From contig JBBDSM010000186.1 in assembly GCA_040904945.1 (NCBI GenBank), positions 1 through 15,246 on the forward strand: a stretch of 15,246 bases of DNA, read 5' to 3'. Below, piece by piece: positions 15,095 through 15,246 of this stretch; positions within the stretch are counted from its first letter, which is position 1, and each line of letters opens with the position of its first letter. The position numbers and the translations under genes are program-made. The notes below the pieces were generated by a model, which saw nothing but the letters and a program-made list of their open reading frames with translations, was not told the DNA's origin and ran no database searches. This DNA comes from JAWLHJ01 sp040904945. GTDB taxonomy: Bacteria; Gemmatimonadota; Gemmatimonadetes; Longimicrobiales; Gaopeijiaceae.

Positions 15095-15246
15095 CTATGA
15101 GCCCTCGAGGAGCTCCAGCGTCCGCGTTCGTTCCACCAGCTTCACGAACTCGGCGCGGTACCCGTTCGGGTCGTTGCCCAGCGCGCCGCCCGCCAACGTC
15201 AGCACGTCGCTCAGCCCGAAGTCGGCGCAGTGCTCGGATTCGCGGA
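15095..15246 (-). CDS. C-terminal end of a YfbK-like von Willebrand A protein
   Basis: The last 50 codons of a minus-strand gene end at TAG 15097-15095 and run off the right edge. The tail includes RESEHCADFGLSDVL, LAGGALGNDPNGYRAEFVKL and VERTRTLELLEG. This matches my memory of the C-terminal DUF3520 region of YfbK-type proteins, where a GARGDD-GYRAEF-LV pattern closes the protein after a von Willebrand factor A domain. The VWA domain and any signal peptide lie outside the window. It is transcribed toward the lipoprotein gene across 168 bases that hold a hairpin and a tandem repeat, so the two are probably separate units. Its role is unknown beyond probable metal-dependent protein binding. 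Confidence 0.72.
   Translation of the reverse strand, partial: RESEHCADFGLSDVLTLAGGALGNDPNGYRAEFVKLVERTRTLELLEGS

Noticed and set aside
1..15246. Mobile elements, CRISPR arrays, toxin-antitoxin or defence genes
   Set aside because: No transposase, integrase, regularly spaced repeats or defence domains are seen, and gene composition is uniform across the window.

Overview
The window is GC-rich, densely packed chromosomal DNA with long antisense shadow ORFs. It looks like a free-living, probably aerobic bacterium of the Gemmatimonadota/Acidobacteriota/Planctomycetota type, with Gemmatimonadota my best guess. The main reasons are a TIGR02999-type ECF sigma factor overlapping a Ser/Thr kinase with TPR repeats, a secreted S9D peptidase, a Tat-exported epimerase-like protein, and a lipoprotein that joins a heme site to a beta-propeller. 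This assignment is inferred from gene content, not from a marker gene. I saw no rRNA, tRNA, CRISPR array, insertion sequence, prophage or integrase.

Layout. (1) Positions 1-123, minus strand: the first 41 codons of a probable lipoprotein, divergent from the next gene. (2) Positions 357-7348, plus strand: a tight four-gene run of secreted S9D glutamyl endopeptidase-like peptidase, Tat-exported NAD-binding epimerase-like protein, ECF sigma factor and transmembrane Ser/Thr kinase with TPRs. The first three junctions are ATGA (4 bp), ATGA (4 bp) and a 20-bp overlap. (3) Positions 7357-12507, minus strand and convergent with the kinase across 8 bp: a second four-gene run. In transcription order it encodes a 111-aa cysteine-containing protein, a GltD-like flavoprotein with two ferredoxin clusters, and the gamma-alpha (KorA) and beta (KorB) subunits of a 2-oxoacid:ferredoxin oxidoreductase. 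(4) Positions 12776-14926, minus strand: a large lipoprotein with a carboxypeptidase-regulatory-like domain, one c-type heme site and a propeller. (5) Positions 15095-15246, minus strand: the C-terminal end of a YfbK-like von Willebrand A protein.

How the genes may work together. KorA and KorB oxidise (or reductively carboxylate) a 2-oxoacid with CoA and pass electrons to a ferredoxin-type carrier. The flavoprotein in the same operon has FAD and NAD(P)H folds plus eight-iron ferredoxin motifs, so it could move electrons between KorAB and NAD(P)H. The sigma factor/kinase pair probably forms a phosphorylation-linked regulatory unit, and its fusion to two exported-enzyme genes suggests shared control of extracytoplasmic peptide or sugar metabolism. 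The heme lipoprotein is probably a periplasmic or surface redox or sensing protein.

The gaps between genes are all under 300 bases. The notable ones are 12508-12775, which has adjacent dyads in the leader of the Kor operon, and 14927-15094, which has a 15-bp tandem repeat and a GC-rich hairpin. I found no clearly new system. The most distinctive parts are the Kor operon with its dedicated flavoprotein and small Cys protein, and the heme-propeller lipoprotein.
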